Assembly (NCBI GenBank): GCA_022759065.1
Contig: JAEMPZ010000085.1
Location: 1-7,758 of the forward strand
DNA: 7,758 bases
Direction of reading: 5' to 3'
Source: Acidobacteriota bacterium
GTDB lineage: Bacteria > Acidobacteriota > UBA4820 > DSQY01
Part shown: in pieces, positions 1-6,092 of the stretch
Position numbering within the stretch: the stretch's first letter is position 1
How the letters are laid out: every line of letters begins with the position of its first letter
Translations under genes and position numbers: made by a program
Notes under the pieces: generated by a model
What the model was told of the DNA's origin: nothing
The model's input: the letters and a program-made list of their open reading frames with translations, nothing else
The model's database searches: none

Positions 1-13
1 CATCTCTCATCTG

Positions 14-45
14 TTCTTTGTGCCCTTCGTGCCTTGGTGGTGAAT
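14..45 (-). repeat. Degenerate octamer-period intergenic repeat, left edge
   Basis: Read on the minus strand this stretch gives ATTCACCAC followed by near-repeats CACCAAGG, CACGAAGGG and CACAAAGAA, so a CACNAAGR unit with a period of 8 to 9 bases. It lies just downstream of the stand-alone receiver gene, which ends at 77. The right edge of the window (7724-7758) carries the same type of repeat in the opposite orientation, beginning with the same ATTCACCAC. It may continue beyond the window. No open reading frame or terminator is evident in bases 1-76. The function is unknown; I call it a dispersed intergenic repeat. Confidence 0.6.
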
Positions 46-76
46 CTTCCCGCGCCTGAATGCGGTGTCGGGGTGA

Positions 77-442
77 TTAGTGGGCTTCGGCGCAACGCTT
101 GACGAGGGCGGTGAGGCGGTCGAAGTCGAATGGCTTGGCGACGACCTCTACTATCCCGGCCTCCTTTTGGGTGGATTCGTCCGGAGCTTCGGCGGCGGCC
201 GTGACGAATATGGCCGGCACGGGCTGCGGGGATTGTCCCCTCAGCTTCAGAAGCATATCAATGCCGCTCATCCTGGGCATCATCGAATCGGAAACGATGC
301 AGTCGGGCTTTTCCCTCAGCGCGGCCTCGATCCCCAAAACTCCGTCCTCTGCTTCGAAGACCTCAAGCCCGGCCTGTTCAAAAAGAACCCTGAATAGTCT
401 CCTTAGGTGCGGGTCGTCTTCAACGATCAGGACCTTCTTCAT
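77..442 (-). CDS. Stand-alone response-regulator receiver domain (CheY/Spo0F-like)
   Basis: This 121-residue protein is a single receiver domain with no output domain. The acidic pocket is E8, D9, D10. The phosphoacceptor is D52 in the SDSMMPRMSG segment, followed by the conserved switch T81 (VTAAA) and K103 (KPF). All catalytic receiver residues are present, so it should accept and donate phosphoryl groups. It is the last gene of a minus-strand operon: its ATG overlaps the stop of the upstream gene by 4 bases (ATGA), implying translational coupling. Only a weak purine-rich ribosome-binding sequence lies ahead of it, inside a repeat. Lacking an output domain, it must act by protein contact. 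A Spo0F-like intermediate passing phosphate to the neighbouring kinase-derived protein is the favoured inference; a CheY-like or allosteric role cannot be excluded. The receiver assignment is firm, the partner is inferred. Confidence 0.93.
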   Translation of the reverse strand: MKKVLIVEDDPHLRRLFRVLFEQAGLEVFEAEDGVLGIEAALREKPDCIVSDSMMPRMSGIDMLLKLRGQSPQPVPAIFVTAAAEAPDESTQKEAGIVEVVAKPFDFDRLTALVKRCAEAH

Positions 443-1158
443 TCTCGTTCTCTAACTTTCTTTTGGCGCCTTGGCGTCCTGCTGGTAGATCTATTTCTCC
501 CCGCTTCTTCTCCCCTGAGCCACGCTTCCAGGCGCCACTCGCCGCCTTGCCATGCCAGCTCTCTTCCCCCGCTTGTCTTGCCGAGCAGCGCCGTAAGGTA
601 AGGAAGCCCGGCGTCAAAGGGCGCGCGAATCTCTTTATTTTGCGGCCAGTACATCTTGCGGAAAAAAGTGGGGGGATCGAGCGCATCATCCTCGCCCGCC
701 ACGATAAAGGAAATGTATAGAAGGCCGGTTCCAGCGCTGACTTCCCATCTCGCCGTTTCCCTGGAAGCCGCTTGCAACGACAGGCCGGCGCCAACAAGCG
801 CTGCAACGAGTTGCTCTTCCGGCACCGTCAGCGCAATCTCCGCGAGGCCGCCACGAATTGCCGGGCTTTTCAGCGGCAAGCCATGGCTGGAAAGCGCCTC
901 GTTTACCATCGCCGGAAGCCGCTTTGCGCTCCACGCCGGGGCGGGATGGTAGCGTTCTTCGATCTTGCGCGTTTCCCAGTACCAATAAAGCATTTTCTCG
1001 ATCGTCAGCGCCGAGCGCTGAAGAATGTCCAGCGCTTCGGCTGCCTCTTCGTCAGGGCCTTTTAGCAATGATTGGAGAATATAGCGGGCGCCCTCCAAGT
1101 TGCTCAACGGCGTCGCCAAATCGTGCTCGAAGAAGAGCCGCTCGTCAAAACCGCTCAC
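439..1158 (-). CDS. Histidine-kinase-derived phosphotransferase candidate (H-box present, ATP site degenerate)
   Basis: The 239-residue protein opens almost directly with a HisKA-type helix: the HDLATPL motif, with candidate phospho-His H12, then a second helix around residues 35-60 (EALDILQRSALTIEKML), as in a dimerising helical hairpin. There is no sensor domain, signal peptide or membrane segment. Residues about 105-215 are spaced like a HATPase domain, but the signature boxes are gone. Where an N-box (NLLxNA) is expected it reads ALVGAGLS, the DTGxGI box reads like EDDALD, and the glycine-rich lid survives only as DAGLPYLTALL followed by GG. It therefore probably cannot bind ATP and may act as a phosphotransferase, as in Spo0B or ChpT. 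The start is GTG at 1158, overlapping the upstream stop (GTGA) and preceded by a strong AGGAGGT. Its stop overlaps the receiver gene start. The last 13 residues are a basic tail encoded by a repeat. The alternative is a very divergent active kinase. Confidence 0.72.
   Translation of the reverse strand: MSGFDERLFFEHDLATPLSNLEGARYILQSLLKGPDEEAAEALDILQRSALTIEKMLYWYWETRKIEERYHPAPAWSAKRLPAMVNEALSSHGLPLKSPAIRGGLAEIALTVPEEQLVAALVGAGLSLQAASRETARWEVSAGTGLLYISFIVAGEDDALDPPTFFRKMYWPQNKEIRAPFDAGLPYLTALLGKTSGGRELAWQGGEWRLEAWLRGEEAGRNRSTSRTPRRQKKVRERE
451..480 (-). repeat. Octamer-period repeat fused into the 3' end of the phosphotransferase-like gene
   Basis: On the minus strand the DNA reads GACGCCAA, GGCGCCAA, AAGAAAGT, then TAGAGAAC. 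This is an octamer-period, C/G-A-A-rich run of the same general type as the repeats at both window ends. It is translated in frame as the basic tail RTPRRQKKVRERE (residues 227-239) of the upstream protein. It also supplies the purine-rich leader of the receiver gene whose ATG starts at 442. I infer that an intergenic repeat was read into when the original stop codon was lost, or that a repeat inserted at the gene junction. Confidence 0.45.
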
Positions 1159-2540
1159 GGGGACCTCCTGAAAGCCGCCGGATCGAGCCCCACGCGGCGC
1201 AAATGCTCATAGACATTCTTTCGGCTGATGCCGGCGATTTCGGCTGCCATGGAAATGTTCCCGCTGGTCTTGCTCAACACTCTTTCGAAATAGCCCCGCA
1301 AGAAACTCTTCTCCGCTTCAGCCAGCACGATTGACGCCTGTTCCTCCGGCAAAGCTTCGGCAACGGGATGTAACTTTTCGAGCCTGATGTCCTCTTCCGC
1401 CAAAACGGTTCCCATGGCAATGACGAGAGCGTGCTTGATGCAGTTCTCCAGTTCTCGAACGTTGCCAGGCCATGAGTATTCAACCAGTCTTGCCACGGCC
1501 TCTGGCGATAAGTCACGCACGGCGGGGTTTATGGAGGGGCCATGCCTCTTGATGAAATGGCGGGCAAGAGGCACTATGTCCTCCGGCCGCTCCCGAAGCG
1601 GAGGAAGCTCAATCGTCACGACGCTCAGACGGTAAAAAAGGTCCTCGCGGAACCGCCCCTGCGTGATTGCCTGCCTGAGGTCGCGGTTGGAAGCCGCCAG
1701 CACTCGCACGTTCACGGGGGTGCTTCTGGTGCTGCCGAGGCGGCGGATTTCGCCTTCCTGCAAAACCCGCAGGAGCTTGCTTTGGATGGCGGACGGAGCA
1801 TCAACGATCTCATCCAGAAGAAGCGTCCCGCCGTTCGCCTCCTCGAAGAGCCCCTTCTTGGCGCCGTATGCGCCCGTGAAGGCCCCCTTGGCATAGCCGA
1901 AGAGCTCGCTTTCCAGCAAGGTCTCGGGCACGGCCGCGCAGTTGATGGCAACGAACGGCCCGCGCGCCCTTGGACTTGCGTTATGAATCGCCATCGCGGC
2001 CAGGTCCTTGCCGGTCCCGCTCTCGCCCGTGAGCACGACGGGGACGTCGCGCGAGGCGACGAGAGAAATGAGGTTGAGCGTTTTTCTTATCGCGGCGCTT
2101 TCGCCTACGATTTCATCGAAGCCGCCCGAGACGGCCTTGCGTTTCAGCGCCTGGAACTCTTCCGCCAGGCTGTATTGCTCCAGAGCCCTCGCGATCTTTA
2201 ACCGCAGCTCCTCGGGGTCTATGGGCTTAGGGATGTAGTCGGCCGCGCCGGCTTTCATGGCCTCCACCGCGGTATGGATGGAGGCGAAGGCCGTCATGAT
2301 GATTAGGCGGGTCCGCTGATTGCGCTTGCGCACTTCGCGCATCACGGCCAAGCCGTCCATGCCTGGCATCATCATGTCGGTCAACACCAGTTGAAACGGC
2401 TCTTTATCGAACTTTGCAAGCGCGGCGCGGCCGTTGGGAGCGGTCACTATTTTATAAGAAGGGTCATCCAGATATCTGGCGCAGAGCCTCAGGGCGTCCG
2501 GGTCATCATCAACGACGAGAATCGCCCACCGCGCGTCCAT
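1155..2540 (-). CDS. NtrC-family sigma54-dependent response regulator (REC-AAA+-Fis HTH)
   Basis: This is a full-length 461-residue sigma54 activator. Residues 5-120 are a receiver domain with acidic pocket D11-D13, phosphoacceptor D55 (TDMMMPGMDG), T83 and K105. Residues about 143-375 are the AAA+ domain: Walker A GESGTGK (172-178), the sigma54-contacting GAFTGA loop (219-224), Walker B LLLDE (240-244), sensor I around AASNRD (282-287), the arginine-rich FREDLFYRL and LRERPEDI segments (297-322), and sensor II WPGNVREL (357-364). The C-terminus (406-461) is a Fis-type domain with a helix-turn-helix at about 428-452. All motifs needed for sigma54 contact and ATP hydrolysis are intact. It starts 42 bp downstream of the DUF59 gene; an AAAGG run abuts the ATG, so initiation may be weak or coupled. 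It overlaps the next gene by 4 bases. Its target promoters are unknown: I found no convincing -24/-12 site in the window. Confidence 0.95.
   Translation of the reverse strand: MDARWAILVVDDDPDALRLCARYLDDPSYKIVTAPNGRAALAKFDKEPFQLVLTDMMMPGMDGLAVMREVRKRNQRTRLIIMTAFASIHTAVEAMKAGAADYIPKPIDPEELRLKIARALEQYSLAEEFQALKRKAVSGGFDEIVGESAAIRKTLNLISLVASRDVPVVLTGESGTGKDLAAMAIHNASPRARGPFVAINCAAVPETLLESELFGYAKGAFTGAYGAKKGLFEEANGGTLLLDEIVDAPSAIQSKLLRVLQEGEIRRLGSTRSTPVNVRVLAASNRDLRQAITQGRFREDLFYRLSVVTIELPPLRERPEDIVPLARHFIKRHGPSINPAVRDLSPEAVARLVEYSWPGNVRELENCIKHALVIAMGTVLAEEDIRLEKLHPVAEALPEEQASIVLAEAEKSFLRGYFERVLSKTSGNISMAAEIAGISRKNVYEHLRRVGLDPAAFRRSP
1163..1169 (-). promoter_or_regulatory. Strong Shine-Dalgarno deciding a GTG start
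   Basis: A perfect AGGAGGT on the minus strand lies 4 bases before the GTG at 1158-1156, inside the 3' end of the sigma54 activator gene. It supports the GTG as the true start of the phosphotransferase-like gene. It also suggests that gene is translated at high efficiency independently of, as well as by coupling to, the upstream gene. Confidence 0.75.
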
Positions 2541-2582
2541 CCTTTGCCTATTCTAATCCGAACTTCAACTTCTGGCAAACGG

Positions 2583-2888
2583 TCACGCGAATCCGAGTGT
2601 CATCTTGGCTTCCTCCGTCATCCGCTCGGGAGTCCAGGGCGGATCCCATACAAGGTTGACGCTCGCCTTCTCAACCCCGGGAAGCTTCAAGAGCTCGTTG
2701 TTCGCCTCAAAGATCATCTGGTCGGCGAGAGGGCACCCCGGCGAGGTCATGGTCATATCAACGACAACCTCCTGGCCGTGGACGTCCACCCTGTAAATCA
2801 GCCCGAGGCTTACGGCATCCAGCCCCAGCTCGGGGTCAATGACCTTTGCAAGCGCTTCAAGACACTGTTCACGAGTCAGTTCAGCCAT
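2583..2888 (-). CDS. DUF59/MIP18 family Fe-S cluster maturation protein (SufT/PaaD-type)
   Basis: This 101-residue single-domain protein shows the family pattern: an N-terminal helix with LTREQCLEALAKVIDPELGLDAV running into SLGLIYRV, a beta segment (VVVDMTMTSPGCPLADQM) with the conserved cysteine in SPGCP, and a C-terminal VNLVWDPPWTPERMTEEAK segment. MIP18-type proteins help load or carry Fe-S clusters to client apoproteins; the exact step is not established for most members. I start it at the ATG at 2888 because AAAGGA lies 5 bases upstream. The upstream ATG at 2894 would sit against that site, and the further extension to 2930 adds a non-family leader. It is the first minus-strand gene of the left cluster and is divergent from leuB. 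The nearby 4Fe-4S enzyme LeuCD is a plausible client, by inference only. It could instead be co-expressed with the phosphorelay. Confidence 0.88.
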   Translation of the reverse strand: MAELTREQCLEALAKVIDPELGLDAVSLGLIYRVDVHGQEVVVDMTMTSPGCPLADQMIFEANNELLKLPGVEKASVNLVWDPPWTPERMTEEAKMTLGFA

Positions 2889-3034
2889 GGGCATCCTTTC
2901 AATGGGCGCGATCAGCAAAGGCCCCATCAAGAAACCATCTTAGCTTAGTCTTTCTTCCATTTGCCAGTCGGGCCGGGAAAGGGCCAAGCCAATCCCGCCC
3001 CGATTAGTATAGAATAGCTGCCTGGAGGAACTGG
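2889..3034. promoter_or_regulatory. Divergent intergenic region between DUF59 gene and leuB
   Basis: This 146-bp gap must hold promoters for both directions. On the plus strand, TAGAAT at 3010-3015 matches a sigma70 -10 box at 5 of 6 positions, but no good -35 is seen 16-18 bases upstream and the leader would be only about a dozen bases. GGAGG at 3024-3028 lies 6 bases before the leuB ATG and is a clear ribosome-binding site. On the minus strand AAAGGA (2894-2899) serves the DUF59 gene. No riboswitch, leucine-codon leader peptide or convincing sigma54 site was recognised. Confidence 0.35.
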
Positions 3035-4087
3035 ATGTCGCGGATAGCGGTCATTCCCGGAGACGGCATTGGGCCGGAGGTCATCGCAGAGGCGCTCCGG
3101 CTCCTTGAGCTCCTGAGAGGCAAGGGCCGCTCCTTCTCGTGGGATGTTTTCCCCTTCAGCGCGGAGACCTTTTTGCGCGACGGCCGCGCCATGCCATTAG
3201 AAGCGTTGGGCCAGCTCGCCGGTTACGACGCCATCCTTCTTGGCGCATTCGGAGACCCGCGCATTCCAGACATGGCGCACGGGCGGGAGGTCGTCCTTGG
3301 GCTGAGGCAGGGCCTCGACCTCTATGTGAACATGAGGCCGGTCCGCCTTCTGCTCCCTGAGTTGACTCCCTTGAAAAGAGGCGGCGCATCAGAGATTGAC
3401 TTCGTTGTCCTTCGGGAGAATACGGAAGGGCTCTACGCCCACGCCGGAGGTTTTTTGCATCGCGGGACCAGGAACGAAACCGCGCTCCAGACTAGCGTTG
3501 ACACTCGTTTCGGAATCGAGCGCTTCTTGCGCTACGCTTTCGCGCTGGCCGCAGCGAGGCCCATTGCGAAACTGACGCTGGTTGACAAGCACAACGCGCT
3601 CCGCTTTTCGGGCGACCTCTGGTACAGAACCTTTCTCGAAGTGGCTTCGGCGTTCTCAAGCGTGAGCGCCGAGCACCGTTTCATTGACGCCGCGTGCGCG
3701 GAGTTAGTCCTCAATCCTGGCCATTTCAGCGTCATAGCGGCGGACAACCTTTTCGGGGACATCCTTGGCGACCTCGGAGCGGCGCTCGCGGGAGGGCTTG
3801 GTTTCGCTCCATCCGCCAACATCAACCCAGAGACCGGAAAAGGGATGTTTGAGCCCATTCACGGTTCCGCCCCGGACATCGCCGGGCGGGGAATCGCCAA
3901 CCCGTGCGCGGCGCTTCTCGCCTGCGCCATGATGGTCGAACACCTCGGCGACAAAGAGGCCGCGATGGCAATTGAAAAAGCGGTGCGCAAGTCGCTGGCC
4001 GAGGGCGCGCTCACGCGTGACGCGGGGGGAACGCTCTCCACCAGCGAGATGGGCAAGGCGGTTATGGCCAGAATGGACATCCCGTAA
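3035..4087 (+). CDS. leuB: 3-isopropylmalate dehydrogenase
   Basis: This 350-residue member of the isocitrate/isopropylmalate dehydrogenase family oxidatively decarboxylates 3-isopropylmalate with NAD+ in leucine synthesis. It begins with the typical RIAVIPGDGIGPEV. The substrate-binding stretch contains VVLGLR (R91) and NMRP (R101), then RENTEGLY (R127, Y134). K185 (VDKHN) and the metal aspartates D218, D242 and D246 (DNLFGDILGDL) are all present. The NAD-binding end shows FEPIHGSAPDIAGRGIANP (272-290). Hydrophobic V87 and L88 ahead of R91 fit an isopropyl group better than the carboxyl-bearing substrates of isocitrate or homoisocitrate dehydrogenase. The lines around residues 127-160 recall the LeuB clade seen in actinobacteria, though RENTEG also occurs in tartrate dehydrogenases. 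GGAGG sits 6 bases before the ATG. leuCD follows after a repeat-filled gap, which supports the leucine role. Confidence 0.85.
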   Translation: MSRIAVIPGDGIGPEVIAEALRLLELLRGKGRSFSWDVFPFSAETFLRDGRAMPLEALGQLAGYDAILLGAFGDPRIPDMAHGREVVLGLRQGLDLYVNMRPVRLLLPELTPLKRGGASEIDFVVLRENTEGLYAHAGGFLHRGTRNETALQTSVDTRFGIERFLRYAFALAAARPIAKLTLVDKHNALRFSGDLWYRTFLEVASAFSSVSAEHRFIDAACAELVLNPGHFSVIAADNLFGDILGDLGAALAGGLGFAPSANINPETGKGMFEPIHGSAPDIAGRGIANPCAALLACAMMVEHLGDKEAAMAIEKAVRKSLAEGALTRDAGGTLSTSEMGKAVMARMDIP

Positions 4088-4158
4088 CCCCAACCTCGCG
4101 ATTGAACAGGGGTAGTGACCGCGAATGGATGAGAAGAGGCTATTAGCAAAAACAGACT

Positions 4159-4272
4159 AGGGAGATGGTGAAGAAGTGAAAAAGTTAGAGAGGGAAAAGG
4201 TGAAAGATGCATTGCCATGCGCGGCAGTTATAGGCGCTTACCCTCTCACCTTTTTACTTTTTCCACATTTCC
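4159..4272. repeat. Inverted purine-rich octamer-period arrays in the leuB-leuC gap
   Basis: The left arm (4159-4206) reads as six degenerate octamers: AGGGAGAT, GGTGAAGA, AGTGAAAA, AGTTAGAG, AGGGAAAA, GGTGAAAG. The right arm (4238-4272), read on the minus strand, gives GGAAATGT, GGAAAAAG, TAAAAAGG, TGAGAGGG. The arms can pair as an imperfect hairpin; for example GTGAAAAAGT (4176-4185) faces ACTTTTTCCAC (4256-4266), with one bulge. Alternatively AAAAGGTGA (4195-4203) pairs with TCACCTTTT (4246-4254), followed by a T-rich stretch. The remainder of the 215-bp gap (4088-4302) holds no gene I can support, only the leuC ribosome-binding site GAGGAG at 4291-4296. The hairpin could attenuate read-through from leuB. 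Confidence 0.5.
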
Positions 4273-4302
4273 ATCGCGGGCTGTGGGCGTGAGGAGTCGC
4301 AA

Positions 4303-5565
4303 ATGAGCATGACCCTCGCCGAAAAGATACTCGCCGCGCGCTCCGGCCGCGAAGCCGTCGTCCCCGGAGAGTTGGTCACGTGCCGCGTTGATAAAGCCAT
4401 GGCGACCGACATCACCGCTCCCCTCTCCATCGAAGTCTTTAGAAAGATGGGGGCGAGCAGGGTCTTCGACCCCGAAGCTTGCATCCTGGTCAATGACCAT
4501 TTCGTTCCCGCCAAGGACGCCGCCGCCGCCGATTTTTCCGCTGCTATGCGCGCTTTCGCGCGCGAGCAGAACATTGCGCATTACTTTGAAGTGGGGAGGT
4601 CTGGCATCTGCCACGCCCTCGTGGCCGAGGAGCGGCTCTGCCGACCTGGCGAACTATTCATCGGCGCCGATTCGCACACCTGCACGATAGGGGCGCTGGG
4701 AGCCTTTGCAACCGGAGTGGGCAGCACCGACCTCGCGGCGGTTTGGGCTTTGGGCGAGATATGGCTCCGGGTTCCCGAAACGGTTCGCGTCATTTTGGAG
4801 GGATCCTTGAGGCGCTATGTAACGGCGAAGGACGTCGTCCTTTCCTTGATAGGCCTCATGGGGCTTGGCGGGGCGCGTTACAAAGCCATTGAGTTCGGCG
4901 GCGAGCTTCTGCCGGCGCTGCCGATGAACGAGAGGCTCACGCTCTGCAACATGGCCGCGGAGATGGGGGCCAAGACGGCCATGGTACCGCCCGACGCCGT
5001 AACCGCTGCTTTTTTTGCCGATTGCAAGATCGCTATTGATGGCGCGCCGCTTCCCGATGCAGGCGCGCGTTACGCCAGGACCGAACGGCTTGACGTTTCG
5101 CTTCTCGACCCCCAGGTCGCGGAACCTTTTAGTCCAGACCGGGTGAAGCCCGTATCCGCCTTCAGGGGCGTTCACGTAGACCAGGTCTTCATAGGTTCAT
5201 GCACCAACGGCCAACTGGAGGACCTGCGCGCGGCCGCATCGGTCTTGCGCGGCCGCAAAGTGGCTGATGGCGTGCGCCTCATAGTGACGCCCGCCACGCA
5301 GGCGACATACATGAAAGCCGCGAGCGAAGGGTTGCTTTACGACCTGGCGGAGGCCGGAGCGGCCATCACCGCGCCCTCGTGCGGCGCGTGCCTGGGCGGC
5401 CACAACGGCGTGCTCGGCAAAAACGAGGTTGCGTTGGCCACGACCAACCGGAACTTCCGCGGGAGGATGGGAGATCCCACTTCCAGGGTATATCTGGCGA
5501 ACCCTTACGTAGCCGGCGCAACGGCAGTAGCTGGAACCATCAGCAGCCCGGAGGACCTTCCATGA
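4303..5565 (+). CDS. leuC: 3-isopropylmalate dehydratase (isomerase) large subunit
   Basis: This 420-residue aconitase-superfamily large subunit matches the length of the compact LeuC/HacA type found in archaea and many bacteria, rather than the ~465-residue enterobacterial LeuC. With LeuD it interconverts 2- and 3-isopropylmalate through a dehydration/hydration cycle in the cytoplasm. The three 4Fe-4S ligands are visible: C300 in FIGSCTNG, and C360 and C363 in SCGACLGG. Other family motifs include DKAMATDIT near the N-terminus, GADSHT (121-126) and the glycine-rich GALGAFATGVGSTDLA that follows. GAGGAG lies 6 bases before the ATG. The stop overlaps the leuD start by 4 bases, so the two subunits are translationally coupled. 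The large subunit alone does not settle substrate; homoaconitase or citramalate (methylmalate) isomerase are alternatives, but the adjacent LeuB and the LeuD loop favour leucine synthesis. Confidence 0.88.
   Translation: MSMTLAEKILAARSGREAVVPGELVTCRVDKAMATDITAPLSIEVFRKMGASRVFDPEACILVNDHFVPAKDAAAADFSAAMRAFAREQNIAHYFEVGRSGICHALVAEERLCRPGELFIGADSHTCTIGALGAFATGVGSTDLAAVWALGEIWLRVPETVRVILEGSLRRYVTAKDVVLSLIGLMGLGGARYKAIEFGGELLPALPMNERLTLCNMAAEMGAKTAMVPPDAVTAAFFADCKIAIDGAPLPDAGARYARTERLDVSLLDPQVAEPFSPDRVKPVSAFRGVHVDQVFIGSCTNGQLEDLRAAASVLRGRKVADGVRLIVTPATQATYMKAASEGLLYDLAEAGAAITAPSCGACLGGHNGVLGKNEVALATTNRNFRGRMGDPTSRVYLANPYVAGATAVAGTISSPEDLP
5550..5554 (+). promoter_or_regulatory. Shine-Dalgarno fixing the leuD start
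   Basis: GGAGG lies 7 bases before the ATG at 5562, inside the last codons of leuC. It selects this ATG over the much longer in-frame opening from 5379, and places the start exactly at the ATGA overlap. Confidence 0.75.
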
Positions 5566-6092
5566 ATGCTATCGAGGGGCGGGCGTGGAAGTTCGGCGAC
5601 AACGTTGACACTGACGTAATCATTCCGGCCCGCTTCTGCGTGACGCTGGACACACATGAGCTCGGACTTCACGCCATGGCCGGACTCGACGAAGGCTTTG
5701 CAACGAAAGTCGGTCGCGGCGATATTGTCGTCGCGGGTGCCAATTTCGGGTGCGGAAGCAGCCGGGAAACAGCGCCGCTTGCGCTCCTTGGCGCCGGAGT
5801 GGGCGCCGTCGTCGCCGTATCGTTTGCCCGCATCTTCTTCAGAAACGCGATAAACGTGGGGTTGCCAATTATTGAAGCGCCGTCAGCCTTTGCGGAATGC
5901 GAAGAGGGCAACCTGTTCAGAATTGACCCGGGGGCGGGCGCCGTCACCAACGTGACAATGGGGCGCTCTTATCAGGCGCCGCCGTTTCCCACGGAGATAC
6001 GACAGATCATAGCCTCTGGAGGGCTTGTCCCATACGTCCGGCGGCGGTTAGGGAAAACCTCGGTATTGGATCTAAGCGGGAGCCACGAATGA
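5562..6092 (+). CDS. leuD: 3-isopropylmalate dehydratase small subunit
   Basis: This 176-residue protein is the swivelling small subunit that completes the LeuCD active site. It carries the N-terminal GDNVDTDVIIPARF (12-25), the GDIVVAGANFGCGSSRE stretch with NFGCGSSRE at 61-69, and FARIFFRNAINVGLPIIEAP, all hallmarks of this subunit. The substrate-specificity loop that follows IIPAR reads FCVT (25-28). Archaeal homoaconitase small subunits have an arginine in this loop (YLRT), whereas isopropylmalate isomerases have a hydrophobic residue (YLVY). The valine here therefore favours isopropylmalate, although the cysteine is not a residue I know from that loop. The length is close to the ~165-residue short type, with a modest C-terminal extension. 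It is translationally coupled to leuC and followed by a repeat-rich gap that probably ends the unit. Confidence 0.88.
   Translation: MNAIEGRAWKFGDNVDTDVIIPARFCVTLDTHELGLHAMAGLDEGFATKVGRGDIVVAGANFGCGSSRETAPLALLGAGVGAVVAVSFARIFFRNAINVGLPIIEAPSAFAECEEGNLFRIDPGAGAVTNVTMGRSYQAPPFPTEIRQIIASGGLVPYVRRRLGKTSVLDLSGSHE

Noticed and set aside
1542..2201. 219-residue plus-strand open frame opposite the sigma54 activator
   Set aside because: It lies wholly antisense to an unambiguous NtrC-family gene, has no recognisable domain and is an expected by-product of high G+C.
2914..2929. Possible sigma54 -24/-12 site on the minus strand upstream of the DUF59 gene (TGATGG, 5 bases, TTGCT)
   Set aside because: The -12 half fits, but the -24 half lacks the near-invariant GG. 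A self-regulated sigma54 promoter would have been attractive, but this match is too weak.
2889..2930. N-terminal extension of the DUF59 protein to an ATG at 2930 or 2894
   Set aside because: The AAAGGA site correctly spaced for 2888 and the family's usual N-terminus argue for the shorter protein.
3035..4087. Homoisocitrate, isocitrate or tartrate dehydrogenase in place of LeuB
   Set aside because: RENTEG is shared with these, but the hydrophobic residues before R91 and the adjacent leuCD with a non-arginine loop favour isopropylmalate. Some doubt remains and is reflected in the confidence.
4087..4115. Rho-independent terminator after leuB (ACCCC pairing with GGGGT)
   Set aside because: The stem is only 5 bp with a long loop and no T-run follows.
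5379..5561. Longer N-terminus of LeuD starting inside leuC
   Set aside because: The extra residues are low-complexity and arginine-rich, overlap leuC's cysteine motif in another frame, and the GGAGG and ATGA overlap define the start at 5562.
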